Positions 1 to 6,418 are shown, numbered from the stretch's first letter. The stretch: DNA of 6,418 nucleotides from an uncultured bacterium (GCA_937922775.1 CALAKE010000251.1:1-6418); one strand, 5' to 3'. Translations and numbers: made by a program. The notes: generated from the sequence alone by a model not told the origin.

Positions 1-1525
1 TGCCGTCCTCACGAAGTGTCACCAGCGGGTGTGGATAGTCCATTACCGAAATGCGGCCCTGTGTGCTGTCGTAGTAGTTGTGGCCGAGACCTATGGTGTG
101 GCCGACCTCATGGGCGGATAGCTGTCGAATCCTTGCCAGAGCCCACTCGGCGAGCTCCGGCGGTGTCTCTGTGCCAACCTCGTATGGCGACAGCAGGCCC
201 TCGGCGATCATGTAGTCTTGCCGAACGCGCAGCGAGCCCAACGTGACATGGCCCTGGATGATCTCCCCCGTACGCGGATCCGTCACCGAACCTCCATAGC
301 TCCAGCCACGCGTCGAGCGGTGCACCCAGTTAATGACGTTGTATCGAACGTCGAAGACACTGGCATCCTCCGGCAACAGCTCCACCTGAAAAGCGTCGCG
401 ATAGCCAGCCGCCTCGAAAGCTTGGTTCCACCAGCTCGCCCCCTCTAGCAGGGCCGAGCGGATCGGTTCGGGAGCGCCCGGGTCGAGATAGTAGATGATG
501 GGCTCGACCGGATCGCTGATCACGGCATCGGGATCCACCTTTTCGAGGCGGTGGCGAACGATGTACTGCTTCTCCAACGGCTCGCCCAGCGGCACCGAGT
601 AGTCACGGTAGCTGATGGACCCGTAGCCCGAGCGTGGGTCGAAGGGACGCGGCTCGTAGTTGTCGTCGGGGAGCTCCACGAAGGAGTGGTGCAGGCGCAG
701 CGTCACGGCGTCTGCCGACGCAGCCACGTTGCCAACGCCCTCAAAACCTCCGCCCTGTCCGCCGAAACCACCGCCAAATCCCCCGCCACCCGAACCGGCC
801 GTCCGAACGAAGGTTACGCTGGCCTCCATTTCGGTGTTCTTGGGAAAGCCCATGACCATGGGGCGGTACACGGAGCTGCGGCTCGCGTCAACGCGGTACG
901 TCCCCGGGCGCAGCCTCGCCGCGACGTTGTGGGTGTCACGCAGCAGGTAGTCGGTGAGATCCACGAGCACACGGCCATCGGTCTCGGCCGCGACCGTGAA
1001 GCCCCAAAGCGTCGACTCGGCGAAGGCATCGGTCACGGCACGCACCTCTGTGGCATCCGCAGAGCTGGACCGAAACCTGTAGTTGGGCTGCACCATGAGC
1101 ACCTTGGGCCCCACGCGATCAAACCGAACGATGCGTGACCCGCCGAGCTGGCCTCGATCGAGGCCGATATCGTTGGACCCGAGGCCGGCTGCGAGCCCGC
1201 CCACATGGAGTACCTCCGTGCTGAGGCGGGAGATTTCCATCCACAGCTTCCCGCTCTCCGCGTCCCAATAGAGAGGAAAGAAGCCGTCTATCTTCTCCAT
1301 CCCGTCGGTCTTGTCCTCGATCGTGCCGACCTCGCCCGTTGCTTCGCCCTGGGACGGTCGCTGCACGCCTGACGCGTAGGCGACCGAATCGGACGAGCCC
1401 ACGAGGGACGACCCTGCCGTCAGCAGAGGCAAACCTGAAAGCGCGACGATGATGAGGAACGTCAGAGTGCGGTGACCGACAACTCGGTCGACAGAGGGGG
1501 AAGCGGCGGGCTGGGTGCTCGACAT
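1..1525 (-). CDS. Secreted zinc-dependent metalloprotease (DUF5117/DUF5118/DUF4953 type), C-terminus cut by window edge
   Basis: The frame is open from the ATG at 1525 to the left edge, giving 508 codons without a stop; the C-terminus is missing. A perfect AGGAGG lies 10 bases before the ATG and fixes the start. Residues 1-18 are a polar lead with basic residues and 21-38 (LTFLIIVALSGLPLLTAG) are a hydrophobic core, so it is probably exported. Residues 80-98 (DGFFPLYWD...) match the start of the DUF5118 region, followed by a DUF5117-like beta-rich region containing DRGQLGGSRIVRFDRVG. From about residue 355 the catalytic part begins (GASWWNQAFEAAGY). The zinc site is HEVGHTIGLGHN at 472-483: ligands H472, H476, H482 and catalytic E473. 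The metzincin Met-turn is SVMDY at 493-497. Residues 244-265 are an unusual Gly/Phe-rich insert. The expected role is an extracytoplasmic endopeptidase; the substrate is unknown. The family assignment is from motif memory, while the metzincin site itself is seen directly. Confidence 0.93.
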   Translation of the reverse strand, partial: MSSTQPAASPSVDRVVGHRTLTFLIIVALSGLPLLTAGSSLVGSSDSVAYASGVQRPSQGEATGEVGTIEDKTDGMEKIDGFFPLYWDAESGKLWMEISRLSTEVLHVGGLAAGLGSNDIGLDRGQLGGSRIVRFDRVGPKVLMVQPNYRFRSSSADATEVRAVTDAFAESTLWGFTVAAETDGRVLVDLTDYLLRDTHNVAARLRPGTYRVDASRSSVYRPMVMGFPKNTEMEASVTFVRTAGSGGGGFGGGFGGQGGGFEGVGNVAASADAVTLRLHHSFVELPDDNYEPRPFDPRSGYGSISYRDYSVPLGEPLEKQYIVRHRLEKVDPDAVISDPVEPIIYYLDPGAPEPIRSALLEGASWWNQAFEAAGYRDAFQVELLPEDASVFDVRYNVINWVHRSTRGWSYGGSVTDPRTGEIIQGHVTLGSLRVRQDYMIAEGLLSPYEVGTETPPELAEWALARIRQLSAHEVGHTIGLGHNYYDSTQGRISVMDYPHPLVTLREDG

Positions 1526-1535
1526 GAGAGTCCGA

Positions 1536-1541
1536 CCTCCT
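1536..1541 (-). promoter_or_regulatory. Shine-Dalgarno of the metalloprotease gene
   Basis: The minus strand reads AGGAGG here, the full anti-16S core, with 10 bases before the ATG at 1525. It supports that ATG over the next in-frame ATG codons, which lie well past the signal peptide. Confidence 0.75.
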
Positions 1542-1610
1542 GGCTAGCGACGATGGCTACGGGTTGTCCCGCGCCGTCGACCATGTGGGCTTGAACGAAC
1601 CGCGGCTAGT

Positions 1611-1677
1611 TTCTCAGGAGAAGGCGAGTTCGCCAACCCACCCCGCCTGTCTCGGCAAGGTTCTTCGCCGGGGTGGG
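1611..1677. repeat. Cluster of adjacent inverted repeats
   Basis: Three hairpin-forming elements follow one another: TTCTC-AG-GAGAA (1611-1622), GGCG-AGTT-CGCC (1623-1634), and a 9-bp perfect stem CCCACCCCG (1637-1645) with CGGGGTGGG (1669-1677). A further hairpin, CGGCAAG-gtt-CTTcGCCG (1653-1670, one bulged base), overlaps the right arm of the 9-bp stem, so the two cannot form together. Read on the minus strand, the block lies about 85 to 150 bases upstream of the protease ATG, where a structured 5' leader could sit. No T-run follows on either strand, so it is not a typical intrinsic terminator. The function is unknown. Confidence 0.4.
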
Positions 1678-1859
1678 AAGCACTCTGGCCTTCGAGGCGG
1701 CAAGGCGGGCAGAGACAGTAGCCGAGCGTGTGGGAGAAACTCGAGACCGATGCTGGGACAGAAACCAGGATCCGAAGAGCCGTGCGCAAACGGGTAGCTG
1801 CCCGCCAAGATCAGTCCCTCGAACCTCTTACTACGAGCCAGCTACCGTGTCTACTGTGG

Positions 1860-2273
1860 CTACTGCCCGGAACTACAGAAGGCGACCAAGTCGATCAGTT
1901 GCTGCACGGACATCTCCGCCCTCAAGTCCACCATCGGCGAATCCATCTCCGGTGGGGGGATGATATGCGAGGGAGAGATGATCGAATCAGCGATGAACTC
2001 ACGCGACTTGCCGGCCATGGTGTTACCGCACTCGGGGCCTACCACTTCCCCGTCTGGTGGTGGCATCTCGGCGTCGTTTGGCACCGCGTGGCACGAATAG
2101 CACTCGAGAGCCACAAATGCTTCACGGCCTGCGACTGCGTCACCCACGGGTAAGAAAAAATCACTCGTAGTGACGATGGCGGGCTCCTCCTGCTCCTGTG
2201 CGCAGGAGATCGCGACGGTCGCGAGGACAGCGATGATTCCGAGCGTAGCGACAGTGGTTCTGACTTCCTTCAT
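1860..2273 (-). CDS. Lipid-anchored small c-type cytochrome, single heme
   Basis: This is a 137-residue electron carrier predicted to act outside the cytoplasmic membrane. Residues 1-23 are a signal peptide with hydrophobic core TLGIIAVLATVAIS, ending at C24, a plausible though not ideal lipobox (A-I-S-C), followed by a Gln/Glu-rich tether. The heme c attachment site is CYSCH at 58-62; H62 is the proximal ligand. The stretch VGPECGNTMAGKSREFIADSIISPSHII (79-106, long motif given in full only by position elsewhere) resembles the GP...S.E(F/Y)...SI..PS pattern of single-heme class I cytochromes. M114, seven residues before the MSVQQLIDLVAF helix, fits the distal ligand. C82 and C133 are extra cysteines outside the heme site. 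An in-frame ATG at 2282 would add three residues, but GGAGG touches that codon directly; it is nine bases from the ATG at 2273, which I therefore prefer. The redox partner is not in the window. Confidence 0.9.
   Translation of the reverse strand: MKEVRTTVATLGIIAVLATVAISCAQEQEEPAIVTTSDFFLPVGDAVAGREAFVALECYSCHAVPNDAEMPPPDGEVVGPECGNTMAGKSREFIADSIISPSHIIPPPEMDSPMVDLRAEMSVQQLIDLVAFCSSGQ
2155..2173 (-). other. Terminator-like hairpin and U-tract inside the cytochrome gene
   Basis: Read on the minus strand, TCACT-ACG-AGTGA is followed directly by TTTTTT. It lies about 100 bases after the start codon and encodes the linker between the lipid anchor and the heme domain (TTSDFF). The stem has only five pairs and just two G:C pairs, so termination would be weak at best. 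It may simply be a by-product of the codons used. Confidence 0.3.
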
Positions 2274-2282
2274 CAAGGGCAT

Positions 2283-2287
2283 CCTCC
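2283..2287 (-). promoter_or_regulatory. Shine-Dalgarno of the cytochrome gene, decides the start
   Basis: The minus strand reads GGAGG immediately next to an ATG at 2282 and nine bases before a second in-frame ATG at 2273. Zero spacing is not functional, so the second ATG is the likely start. Confidence 0.65.
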
Positions 2288-2342
2288 GGTGAAGTTACCT
2301 CGGACCCCAGAACCTGGTTTCCAAACTGTCTCTATTCCCCCA

Positions 2343-2372
2343 ACAATAAGGACATCCGGGTCCAAAAATCAA
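2343..2372 (-). promoter_or_regulatory. Candidate sigma70-type promoter of the cytochrome gene
   Basis: On the minus strand, TTGATT (2367-2372) matches four of six bases of the -35 consensus. After an 18-base spacer, TATTGT (2343-2348) matches four of six of the -10. Transcription would begin near 2335, giving a leader of about 60 bases. The match is modest, and promoter consensus for the likely phylum is uncertain. Confidence 0.3.
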
Positions 2373-2448
2373 CTGGGTGAGGTCGGGTTGGATGCCGTCT
2401 GGCGCGTCTTTGAAGGGTTGCGGAGTGCAGCTTGCGACGCATGCGGGT

Positions 2449-2452
2449 AGGA
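2449..2452 (+). promoter_or_regulatory. Shine-Dalgarno of the MFS gene
   Basis: AGGA lies nine bases before the ATG at 2462 and supports that start. A competing GGAG at 2422-2425 is six bases before an in-frame TTG at 2432, so a longer N-terminus is not excluded. Confidence 0.5.
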
Positions 2453-2461
2453 TCGGGCGCT

Positions 2462-3679
2462 ATGAGCGAGAAATGGCGCAACTTGTGGCTGCTCACCCTG
2501 ACGATCTTCTTCGCCAAGGCCCTGTGGTTTTCTGCCTCGGCCGTGGTGCCACAGCTCACTGAGGAGTGGCACCTCACAGGAAACCAGCAGTCCTGGCTAA
2601 CAATGACCGTTCAGCTGGGCTTTGTCGTCGGCGCCCTCGCCAGCGCCATCTACAACCTCGCCGACAGGGTGCCTGCCGAGAAGCTCCTGGCATTCAGTGC
2701 TGCTGCCGGAGCCGCCTCCAATGCCGCCATTGCTCTTTTTGCCGACTCCCCGGGGCCAGCTATGGCACTTCGCTTCCTCACTGGAGTGTTCCTCGCCGGG
2801 GTCTACCCACCGGGCATGAAACTGATCGCTACCTGGACGAAGGAAGACCGCGGCCTGGGTATCGGCCTGCTGGTCGGTGCCCTGACCATCGGGTCGGCGT
2901 CCCCGCACCTCCTCAACGCCCTGCCGTTCTTCGGCGGCGAGGGCGGACTGCCGCCGTGGAAGCCGATTCTGATGTGCGCCTCGGGATTGGCAGTGTTGGG
3001 CGCTCTTGTCGCCGCACTGTTCGTGTCCCCTGGCCCGCTGCTGCCTCCCGCCCGCACTTTCAATTGGCGATACGCCGCCCGGATTTTGGGCGAGAAGCCG
3101 TCCCGCCTCGCCAACTTCGGATATCTCGGCCACATGTGGGAGTTGTACGCCATGTGGGCATGGGTGCCTCTGTTCCTGCTGGCCGCATACCAGCAGGCGG
3201 GGTTGAGCGAGACAGCGGCACGGCTCGCCGGGTTTTGCTCCGTGGCGATAGGTGGAGTCGGCTGTGTCGTGGGCGGCGTGTGGGCCGACAGGTGGGGCCG
3301 GACTCTGGTCACGAGTGTGAGCATGCTGATCTCGGGAGCATGTTGCCTGGCGGCCGGCTTGTTATTCGGCCACCCTGCGCTGCTCACAGCCTTGTGTCTG
3401 GTGTGGGGTTTCTTCGTGATTTCCGACAGCGCTCAGTTCAGCACCGCCGTGAGCGAGCTCGCGGACCCCTCGCACGTCGGCACGGCATTGACCGTCCAGG
3501 CCAGTCTCGGCTTCCTTTTGACCATGCTGACCATTTGGCTCGTTCCTCCACTGGTGGCACGCGTCGGGTGGGAATGGGCCTTCGCGTTCCTGGCTCTCGG
3601 CCCGGCAGCAGGCATCTGGAGCATGCTGCGACTGCGGGCGCTGCCGGAAGCGACAAAGATGGCGTCGGGAAATCGTTAG
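2462..3679 (+). CDS. MFS transporter, 12 predicted helices
   Basis: This 405-residue protein has the length and spacing of a 12-helix major facilitator in the inner membrane. Hydrophobic segments begin at about residues 8, 45, 76, 100, 131, 168, 220, 253, 281, 306, 340 and 371. The loop after helix 8 carries a good motif A, GGVWADRWGR (271-280). The matching first-half loop is reduced to LADRVP (66-71). Helix 4 holds RFLTGVFLAGVYP (104-116), a motif B-like stretch with R104. The long central loop runs from about 190 to 215. The segment around LGHMWELYAMWAW (222-234) is rich in aromatic residues and contains E227. The general look recalls nitrate/cyanate-type MFS proteins (NarK or CynX-like), but the substrate cannot be told. 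I chose the ATG at 2462 because it has an AGGA at good spacing and gives a short cytoplasmic lead before helix 1; TTG 2432 or ATG 2441 would add ten or seven residues. The gene is divergent from the cytochrome and convergent with the kinase. Confidence 0.92.
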   Translation: MSEKWRNLWLLTLTIFFAKALWFSASAVVPQLTEEWHLTGNQQSWLTMTVQLGFVVGALASAIYNLADRVPAEKLLAFSAAAGAASNAAIALFADSPGPAMALRFLTGVFLAGVYPPGMKLIATWTKEDRGLGIGLLVGALTIGSASPHLLNALPFFGGEGGLPPWKPILMCASGLAVLGALVAALFVSPGPLLPPARTFNWRYAARILGEKPSRLANFGYLGHMWELYAMWAWVPLFLLAAYQQAGLSETAARLAGFCSVAIGGVGCVVGGVWADRWGRTLVTSVSMLISGACCLAAGLLFGHPALLTALCLVWGFFVISDSAQFSTAVSELADPSHVGTALTVQASLGFLLTMLTIWLVPPLVARVGWEWAFAFLALGPAAGIWSMLRLRALPEATKMASGNR

Positions 3680-3771
3680 CCGGCCGGAGATAGCCCGGAC
3701 TTCTCAGCAGGCTGGACCTTGCCCCGACATCTCTACGGATCCCAAGTGCAGTGTGCGTGTCGGCTAGGCGC
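3680..3771. other. Tail-to-tail gap between MFS and kinase genes
   Basis: Two transcripts end here from opposite sides. A 6-bp inverted repeat CCGACA (3724-3729) with TGTCGG (3758-3763) has a 28-base loop. TAGGCGCCTA at 3765-3774 is a perfect palindrome overlapping the kinase stop codon. CCGGCCGG at 3680-3687 follows the MFS stop. None has a T-run, so no standard intrinsic terminator can be called. Confidence 0.5.
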
Positions 3772-6418
3772 CTACTCCAGAAACTCTCGCGCCTCCTCCA
3801 CCTTGTCACGGTCCATGTCGCCATCCCCCCAGAAGTCCACGAAGCGCTGGTAGAAGTGGCGTGCCCGGGCATCGTCTCCCAACTCCTCGTGAATCCTCCC
3901 GAGGTAGTAGAAGCTGCGTACGTAGGCGACGGGATCGAAGGTGTGCGGGCGGGAATCTATCGCTCTCTGGAACCACTCGACGGCCAGCTCCTCTTCGCCG
4001 TCCTCGAAATGGGCCAGGCCCAACGAGTACCAGACCCGGAGGTGCGGGTTGCCTTCCATGCTGGGGCGCGGCGGCATCATCCGCACGGCCCGCTCGAGCT
4101 CCTCGGCCGCAAGCTCGTAGTCTCCGAGCGCCAGCGCATATCGGCCTCGAAAGACCTGCTCACCCCTGCGGACCATCCTCTGTGGCATCTCGCGGGTCAC
4201 GGCCATCAGCGCCTCGACGGTCGTCTCGGCAGCATCCTCGTCTCCCATCGCCGCCTGAGACAAGGCGACGAGCCCCAGGGCTTCCGTAGGGTCTTGTTGC
4301 TCCCCGACCATGTCTGCCGCTAATTGGGCCGCGCGGAGCGCGCTCGGGTAGTCGCCGAGATCGAAGTGGATGCTGGCCCCGAAAAGTGGCACTTGAGCGG
4401 CGAGCGAACTCGCCTCGGGAAGCTCGCCGGCAACCTGCCGGACCAGGTCGAGCGCACTTTGTGAGCGCCCCTGAAAGAGATCGATGAGCCCCTGAGCAAC
4501 AAGCCCCTGAAACTGCCAAAGCAGGGAGCCGCCCGATTCGGCAAGCCTCTGGGCTCGATCGCTGGCGGATGCCCAGTTCTCATCGAGAATGTCCATGTTG
4601 ACGCGCAGCGACTGGGCCTGCCCGCTGCCCGGCTGCAGAGACTCGGCGATCTCGAGCTCTGCGAGCGCCTCATCGGAACGACCCGACCAGACGAGGTAGT
4701 TCGCCAAGTTCAGATGCGCGGCGGCGTTGTCGGGATTCGCGTCGGCGAACTTGCGCAGCACCACGAAACCACGCTCGATATCACCTCTCCTGCCGTAGGC
4801 ATCAGCGAGCTGCAACGGCGTCGCCGGAAAGGCTCGTTTGGGTTCCGCTCTCATGAGCTCTTCGTAGTGAGTGATGGCGTCGTCGAGCTCGTCGAGCTTC
4901 ATCAGCTCGGCGGCGAGATTGTGGCGCGCTGCCGTGTGGTCGGGGTACTTCTCGACGACCTTCTTGTAGGCGGCGACAGCCTCTCCGGTTGTCTGCGGCT
5001 CGAGAGAATAGAAGCGCCCTTCGACATAGAATCGCTCTCGCTCGGAAAGCCGGTCGAGATTGTCCATTGCCCGGGCGGCATATTCCTTCGCCTTCTCGGC
5101 GTCCCCCATATTGCCGTGCACCACCGACAGCTTCGCCAGCGCCATGGCGAAATTCGGATCGAGCTCGACGGCGTGCTCGAGCAGAGGAACCGCTTCCTCC
5201 TCCTGGTAGCGCTCATGAAGCCCGACGCCTTCCGTGTAGTAGCGATACGCCTCCAGGTTCTTCGTGCTCACCTCATCGAGGTTCTTGTCGATGTCGGCCA
5301 CCATCATCGGCTCGGGCATCTCGAACTGCCTCTTGATGCGTCGCGTCAACTCGTCGACCAGCTCGAAAATGCTCTCTTCGCCCTGCCCCTCGACGCTTAT
5401 AGAGGTGAGAATCTCGCCGTTGTCAGCATCCTGCAGGCGAGCGCTGATGCGAATCCGGCCGCCGGCCTTCGCGAAGCTGCCCAGCAGCACGGTCTCCACG
5501 TCCGCCTCTTGGGCCACGGCCTGGACCGTCTCGAATGAGTTCATCGGCTGCGTGAGCTGGCCCATCTCATCGAGAATCTGGTAAAGACGGTCGGTGGCCA
5601 GCACCCGGATGTTCGGAGACTGCGAAAGGTCGGTCACGAGCATGTCGGTGAGACCCGTTCGCATCCATTCCAGCGACGCGTCATCGCTGAGGTTTTCAAA
5701 GTAGAGCACCGCCAGAGAGGGACGTGATTCGGCGAATGCCGCCGGCACACCGGGAGCTCCGGGGGCCCCACCGGGACCGGGATCCCGTGGCCACATGGCA
5801 TAAAAGAGGGCAGCGATCATGAGTGAGCCCGCCACGCCGGCGGCCGCCACCGCCCAATTCCGTCGCCTCTTGCGCCTCGTAATGGGGCCGATGGACATTC
5901 CGCTCCTGCGCATCTCGCTCGTGTCGAATTCGGACTTCAAATCCTCGAGCTCATTGCGCAGGTCGGTGCTCGTCTGAAATCGACGGGATGGATCCTTCGC
6001 CAGGGTACGGTTGATGACCCGCCCCAGGTGACTCGGCAAAGTGTGATTCAGGTCGCTGACGGTCGGCGGCGTGTCGCGCAGGATCGATGTGATGACCGAG
6101 ATCTTGGTGTCACCTTGGAAAGGAGCCTCGCCGGCCGCCATCTCGTAGAGCATGACGCCGAGAGAGAAGATGTCGGAACGGCTATCGACCATCTTCCCCT
6201 CCGCCTGTTCCGGTGACATGTAGGCGACCGTACCGATGATCTGACCTGCTTCTGTGAGCTGGTCGGTGCCCATGTCCACCCCGAGCTGAGTGGCTCGCTC
6301 CGCAACGTCACTGCTCTCAACGAGCTTGGCGAGTCCGAAGTCGAGCACCTTGACTCGCCCTTCACTGGTAACCATGACGTTGTTGGGTTTCAGGTCGCGG
6401 TGCGTGATCCCCTTCTGG
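3772..6418 (-). CDS. Membrane Ser/Thr protein kinase with TolB-like domain and TPR repeats, N-terminus cut by window edge
   Basis: The frame is open to the right edge; the ATG at 6375 is internal, because kinase motifs continue upstream of it. Counting from the first whole codon, 881 residues are visible. The catalytic loop is HRDLKPNN at 6-13 (catalytic D8, K10, N13), the metal-binding DFG is at 26-28, and the activation-segment end is SPEQ at 68-71, so the visible catalytic residues are intact. The ATP-binding lobe is outside the window. A basic patch (RRKRRR, 181-186) precedes one transmembrane helix at about 187-208, placing the rest outside the cytoplasm. A Gly/Pro/Ala linker (209-227) leads to a TolB-N-terminal-like domain (about 233-364, LAVLYFENLSDD...). 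About eight to ten TPR units follow (about 385-865), ending in an acidic tail. The kinase would phosphorylate cytosolic proteins in response to a ligand or protein bound by the outer half; no target is evident here. This layout is known from Acidobacteriota and Gemmatimonadota. Confidence 0.95.
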   Translation of the reverse strand, partial: QKGITHRDLKPNNVMVTSEGRVKVLDFGLAKLVESSDVAERATQLGVDMGTDQLTEAGQIIGTVAYMSPEQAEGKMVDSRSDIFSLGVMLYEMAAGEAPFQGDTKISVITSILRDTPPTVSDLNHTLPSHLGRVINRTLAKDPSRRFQTSTDLRNELEDLKSEFDTSEMRRSGMSIGPITRRKRRRNWAVAAAGVAGSLMIAALFYAMWPRDPGPGGAPGAPGVPAAFAESRPSLAVLYFENLSDDASLEWMRTGLTDMLVTDLSQSPNIRVLATDRLYQILDEMGQLTQPMNSFETVQAVAQEADVETVLLGSFAKAGGRIRISARLQDADNGEILTSISVEGQGEESIFELVDELTRRIKRQFEMPEPMMVADIDKNLDEVSTKNLEAYRYYTEGVGLHERYQEEEAVPLLEHAVELDPNFAMALAKLSVVHGNMGDAEKAKEYAARAMDNLDRLSERERFYVEGRFYSLEPQTTGEAVAAYKKVVEKYPDHTAARHNLAAELMKLDELDDAITHYEELMRAEPKRAFPATPLQLADAYGRRGDIERGFVVLRKFADANPDNAAAHLNLANYLVWSGRSDEALAELEIAESLQPGSGQAQSLRVNMDILDENWASASDRAQRLAESGGSLLWQFQGLVAQGLIDLFQGRSQSALDLVRQVAGELPEASSLAAQVPLFGASIHFDLGDYPSALRAAQLAADMVGEQQDPTEALGLVALSQAAMGDEDAAETTVEALMAVTREMPQRMVRRGEQVFRGRYALALGDYELAAEELERAVRMMPPRPSMEGNPHLRVWYSLGLAHFEDGEEELAVEWFQRAIDSRPHTFDPVAYVRSFYYLGRIHEELGDDARARHFYQRFVDFWGDGDMDRDKVEEAREFLE

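Larger units (their letters stand above)
1526..1859. other. 334-base non-coding stretch with GC-rich inverted repeats
   Basis: This region separates the cytochrome stop from the protease start. No frame shows a convincing protein; the short frames present are rich in Arg, Pro and Cys and lack recognisable motifs. It should hold the end of the cytochrome transcript and the promoter and leader of the protease, but I see no clear -35/-10 pair and no stem followed by a T-run. An 8-base inverted repeat (GGTAGCTG at 1793-1800 and CAGCTACC at 1839-1846) sits just after the cytochrome stop with a 38-base spacer. A denser group of inverted repeats lies at 1611-1677 and is listed separately. CGGCAAGG occurs twice, at 1653-1660 and 1698-1705. 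Confidence 0.6.
2274..2461. promoter_or_regulatory. Divergent intergenic region between cytochrome and MFS genes
   Basis: These 188 bases lie between two genes transcribed away from each other, so both promoters should be here or just inside the genes. The stretch 2318-2372 is clearly richer in A/T than its surroundings. Two small inverted repeats are present: CCAG-AAC-CTGG (2307-2317) and GGAC-ATCCGG-GTCC (2350-2363). The second falls within the spacer of the candidate cytochrome promoter, where a repressor site would act. I see no convincing promoter for the plus-strand gene. Confidence 0.5.

Noticed and set aside
551..1138. 195-residue open frame on the plus strand opposite the metalloprotease
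   Set aside because: It is antisense to a frame with a clear zinc site, signal peptide and ribosome binding site, and its translation has no recognisable motif. Such shadows are expected in GC-rich coding DNA.
1544..1808. Short minus-strand frames (81 and 64 residues) in the non-coding stretch before the protease
   Set aside because: Both are rich in Pro, Arg, Ser and Cys, overlap each other and the inverted repeats, and lack motifs or a convincing ribosome binding site.
1793..1846. 8-base inverted repeat after the cytochrome stop as an intrinsic terminator
   Set aside because: The loop is 38 bases and there is no following T-run on the minus strand, so it does not meet the usual terminator form.
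2566..3693. 375-residue plus-strand frame overlapping the MFS gene
   Set aside because: The translation is very rich in Arg, Pro and Gly without hydrophobic segments, as expected of a frame-shifted reading of a membrane-protein gene.
3775..3850. EF-hand-like acidic stretch (DGDMDRD) at the kinase C-terminus
   Set aside because: The glycine at loop position 6 and the glutamate at position 12 are missing. An acidic tail after the last TPR is common in this kinase type, so calcium binding is not supported.
4714..5538. 274-residue open frame on the plus strand opposite the kinase gene
   Set aside because: It lies opposite the TPR and TolB-like region. Its His/Leu/Val-rich composition follows from reversed GAG/CTC-rich helical codons, and no ribosome binding site or domain is visible.

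Overview
The window carries four protein-coding genes, two of them cut by the window edges. There is no sign of an RNA gene, CRISPR array, insertion sequence or prophage. The DNA is GC-rich, with G/C-biased third codon positions and long antisense shadow frames. It encodes a DUF5117-type zinc metalloprotease and a membrane Ser/Thr kinase with a TolB-like domain and TPR repeats. Both families are abundant in Acidobacteriota and Gemmatimonadota, so an uncultured member of one of these phyla (or a relative) is the best guess. This is inference from gene content, not a phylogenetic result.

Layout, left to right. (1) 1-1525, minus strand: N-terminal 508 residues of a secreted zinc-dependent metalloprotease, cut by the left edge just after its HExxHxxGxxH zinc site and Met-turn. 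(2) 1526-1859: 334-base non-coding stretch with several GC-rich inverted repeats, upstream of the protease and downstream of the cytochrome. (3) 1860-2273, minus strand: small lipid-anchored c-type cytochrome with one CxxCH site. (4) 2274-2461: divergent intergenic region with an AT-rich patch and a candidate promoter for the cytochrome. (5) 2462-3679, plus strand: 12-helix MFS transporter. (6) 3680-3771: short tail-to-tail gap. (7) 3772-6418, minus strand: the C-terminal 881 residues of a one-polypeptide membrane Ser/Thr kinase, whose N-terminal lobe lies beyond the right edge.

No joint pathway is evident. The protease and cytochrome point the same way but are separated by 334 bases, so they are probably separate transcription units. 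The MFS gene is divergent from the cytochrome and could share its control region. The kinase converges on the MFS gene. The protease, the cytochrome and the kinase sensor half are all predicted to lie outside the cytoplasmic membrane, so the window reads as cell-envelope and periplasmic functions. I found no strong evidence for an undescribed system. The most unusual items are a terminator-like hairpin plus U-tract inside the cytochrome reading frame, a Gly/Phe-rich insert in the protease, and a structured non-coding block at 1611-1677.
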